A DNA stretch of 64,000 bases, taken from assembly GCF_020700235.1 (NCBI RefSeq), contig NZ_CP085302.1:496001-560000 (forward strand). The letters are read 5' to 3'. Both the position numbers and the translations under genes were made by a program. Under the pieces are notes generated by a model. That model saw nothing but the letters and a program-made list of their open reading frames with translations, made no database searches and had not been told where the DNA came from. The DNA comes from Haladaptatus pallidirubidus. GTDB lineage: Archaea; Halobacteriota; Halobacteria; Halobacteriales; Haladaptataceae. Positions 62,838 through 64,000 of this stretch are shown here, one piece after another (the stretch's first letter is position 1; each line of letters begins with the position of its first letter).

Positions 62838-63101
62838 CTATTGGTCGGTAGCGTCAAGTTCTACAGTGCCTTCACTCGACACAGTTACCCAATAGCCTGC
62901 ATACTCAAACGAGACTTCGCCAACAGAACGGGACGATCCATCTGCTTTCGGTGCGAAGAGTGCAGTGAGTGCGTCTGGATCGATCGCTTCGTATAACGGC
63001 TTAAGTTCCTCACTGGGTTGTCCGTCCGATTCTGCAACTACTCGCAGAATTTGCTCAGTTACCGAACGAGATCCATCAGTACGTGATAATCTATTCTCCA
63101 T
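62838..63101 (-). CDS. HalOD1 output-domain protein (2)
   Basis: An 87-residue protein from MENRLSRTDG (alternatives at 63122 and 63137). It matches HalOD1: SVTEQILRVVAESDGQPSEE, LKPLYEAIDPDALTALFAPK, then SFEYAGYWVTVSSEGTVEL. A second copy of the same output module within 4 kb of the first. Confidence 0.75.
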   Translation of the reverse strand: MENRLSRTDGSRSVTEQILRVVAESDGQPSEELKPLYEAIDPDALTALFAPKADGSSRSVGEVSFEYAGYWVTVSSEGTVELDATDQ

Positions 63102-63137
63102 GTTAGTTGAATTTGATTCCATTGGTTCTTTCCACAA

Positions 63138-63292
63138 GAACAGCCACGGTGATATTGCAAGGTGTTTATTAGGTAGCTGTTCTCAACGAGTCCATAAATT
63201 GGCGCTACCACTAAGAAATTAACGGAGTTTTTCTGTACAATCGTGTACAACATCGCCTTTCAGAAGAGCTGATCTATGTCTTGCCCCCGCGA
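63138..63292. other. Short spacer
   Basis: Upstream of the HalOD1 gene and downstream of the DUF7344 gene; no other feature seen. Confidence 0.3.
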
Positions 63293-63619
63293 TTAGTCCC
63301 ACTCCCGCCGCTGACAAACTTCTAACAATGCTTCAAGCCGATCATTGCCCTGATAGCGGATGATTTCTTCCTGCGGATCAAATTCGATCAGGCCGTAGTC
63401 AGCTATTTTCGGTAGATGACGGTGGTGCAAATTTATTTGAAGACGCTCATGAGGTATCTCGAGATCGTCGGAGAGCGCGTCAACGAGTACTGAGAACGCT
63501 GTTGAGCCACCATTCATTTCCGAGAGGAGATAAAGAGTATAGCGGCGCTGTTGATTGTCGAGGATTTCAAACAATGCGTCGAGCGATGGTTCAGATGGAG
63601 CGGTGGCGTTACGTATCAT
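63293..63619 (-). CDS. DUF7344 winged-helix protein (3)
   Basis: A 108-residue soluble protein consisting only of the winged helix: LDALFEILDNQQRRYTLYLL, DALSDDLEIPHERLQINLHH, RHLPKIADYGLIEFDPQEEI. It lacks the membrane helices of its paralogues at 56133 and 60991. The HalOD1 gene downstream on the same strand could be its partner, repeating the regulator-HalOD1 order seen at 58874-60042. Confidence 0.75.
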   Translation of the reverse strand: MIRNATAPSEPSLDALFEILDNQQRRYTLYLLSEMNGGSTAFSVLVDALSDDLEIPHERLQINLHHRHLPKIADYGLIEFDPQEEIIRYQGNDRLEALLEVCQRREWD

Positions 63620-64000
63620 TATCTATTGATTAGGTGAGTGATTTCTGATATTGGTATTTTCAATTTTATATACAAGCATTTAATTGACATAATCGGACAT
63701 CGGCTACGCAGTGTTCTTTCACATAGTTACTAGCTAGCAATTTTAATCTTATGGCCTACGAAAGAGAGGTGATTATTTGTTGGTAATAGTGTGAAAAGAG
63801 ATAGTTCAGCCATGAATTTCACCACACCATCCCGACTTGCAAAGAGAGTAAAATACCATCTGTTTCACTAGCTGATTTCTACCTTACCCTCGATAGATCG
63901 GTGGGTCACCAAATGGAGACATTCCTCGAATCATTAAAACGATGTCAAACTAGACTCAGTATACTGCCCTATTTCCTCCTCAATATCTGATTCACGCCAC
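63620..64000. other. AT-rich end of the window
   Basis: Upstream of the DUF7344 gene; AT-rich to about 63780. No gene or repeat recognised. A gene may begin beyond the window. Confidence 0.35.

Overview
This window reads as an accessory replicon, or an accessory island, of a halophilic archaeon (class Halobacteria). The proteins are strongly acidic. Exported proteins carry twin-arginine signals (RRxFL, RRSLLK) and archaeal lipoboxes. Promoters look like BRE/TATA elements with short or no leaders. Regulators are of haloarchaeal types: Bat-like HTH, DUF7344 and HalOD1. No rRNA, complete tRNA, CRISPR array, Orc1/Cdc6 or other core housekeeping operon is visible. GC content changes in blocks: GC-rich at about 3-4.4, 8-21 and 49-52 kb, AT-rich at about 29-34, 38-39 and 43-44 kb. 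This fits assembly by repeated gene capture.

Layout. 0-8 kb: an array of GACTGTC repeats, a PIN toxin/wHTH pair behind a palindromic operator, a SprT-like zinc protease, a BBE-type FAD oxidoreductase, and several genes broken by single-base frameshifts (a cupredoxin-like lipoprotein and a SnoaL-like protein). 8-21 kb: a Bat-like REC/PAS/GAF regulator faces a secreted proteolysis cluster. That cluster has two Tat-exported subtilases, a Tat-exported M14 carboxypeptidase sharing a C-terminal domain with both subtilases, and a frameshifted LVIVD-type propeller. Near-identical palindromes sit upstream of both transcription units. 21-26 kb: an inactivated IS6-family transposase and decayed SWIM zinc-finger/transposase pairs, a VapBC pair and a manganese catalase. 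26-29 kb: a small HTH/membrane-protein module with a terminator, a 55-residue histone-fold protein, and a Thr-rich lipoprotein.

29.5-48 kb is a defence island: an Mrr-type nuclease with a membrane anchor, McrB (EVE-like N-terminus) with McrC, an ApeA-like HEPN protein, and a translationally coupled pair of a PAN/Cdc48-like AAA ATPase and a DUF6414 protein. An uncharacterised operon follows, with a C39-like cysteine peptidase, an unknown 345-residue protein and a four-helix membrane protein, then a zinc-ribbon GNAT. An arginase gene sits inside the island. The AAA/DUF6414 pair and the C39-peptidase operon are my best candidates for undescribed systems.

49-52.5 kb is a GC-rich run of overlapping short genes of the kind found on haloarchaeal plasmids, ending near an orphan MCM-type winged-helix protein. 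52.7-55.9 kb holds a Ser/Thr-rich lipoprotein, an exported M14-like deacylase with a PKD domain, and a DHFR-like reductase. 56-63.6 kb is dominated by signal-output genes (three DUF7344 proteins, one DUF7344-like with a TrmB-like effector region, two HalOD1 proteins) around an FAD monooxygenase and small zinc-ribbon proteins.

Family assignments come from motifs read by eye. No database search was run.
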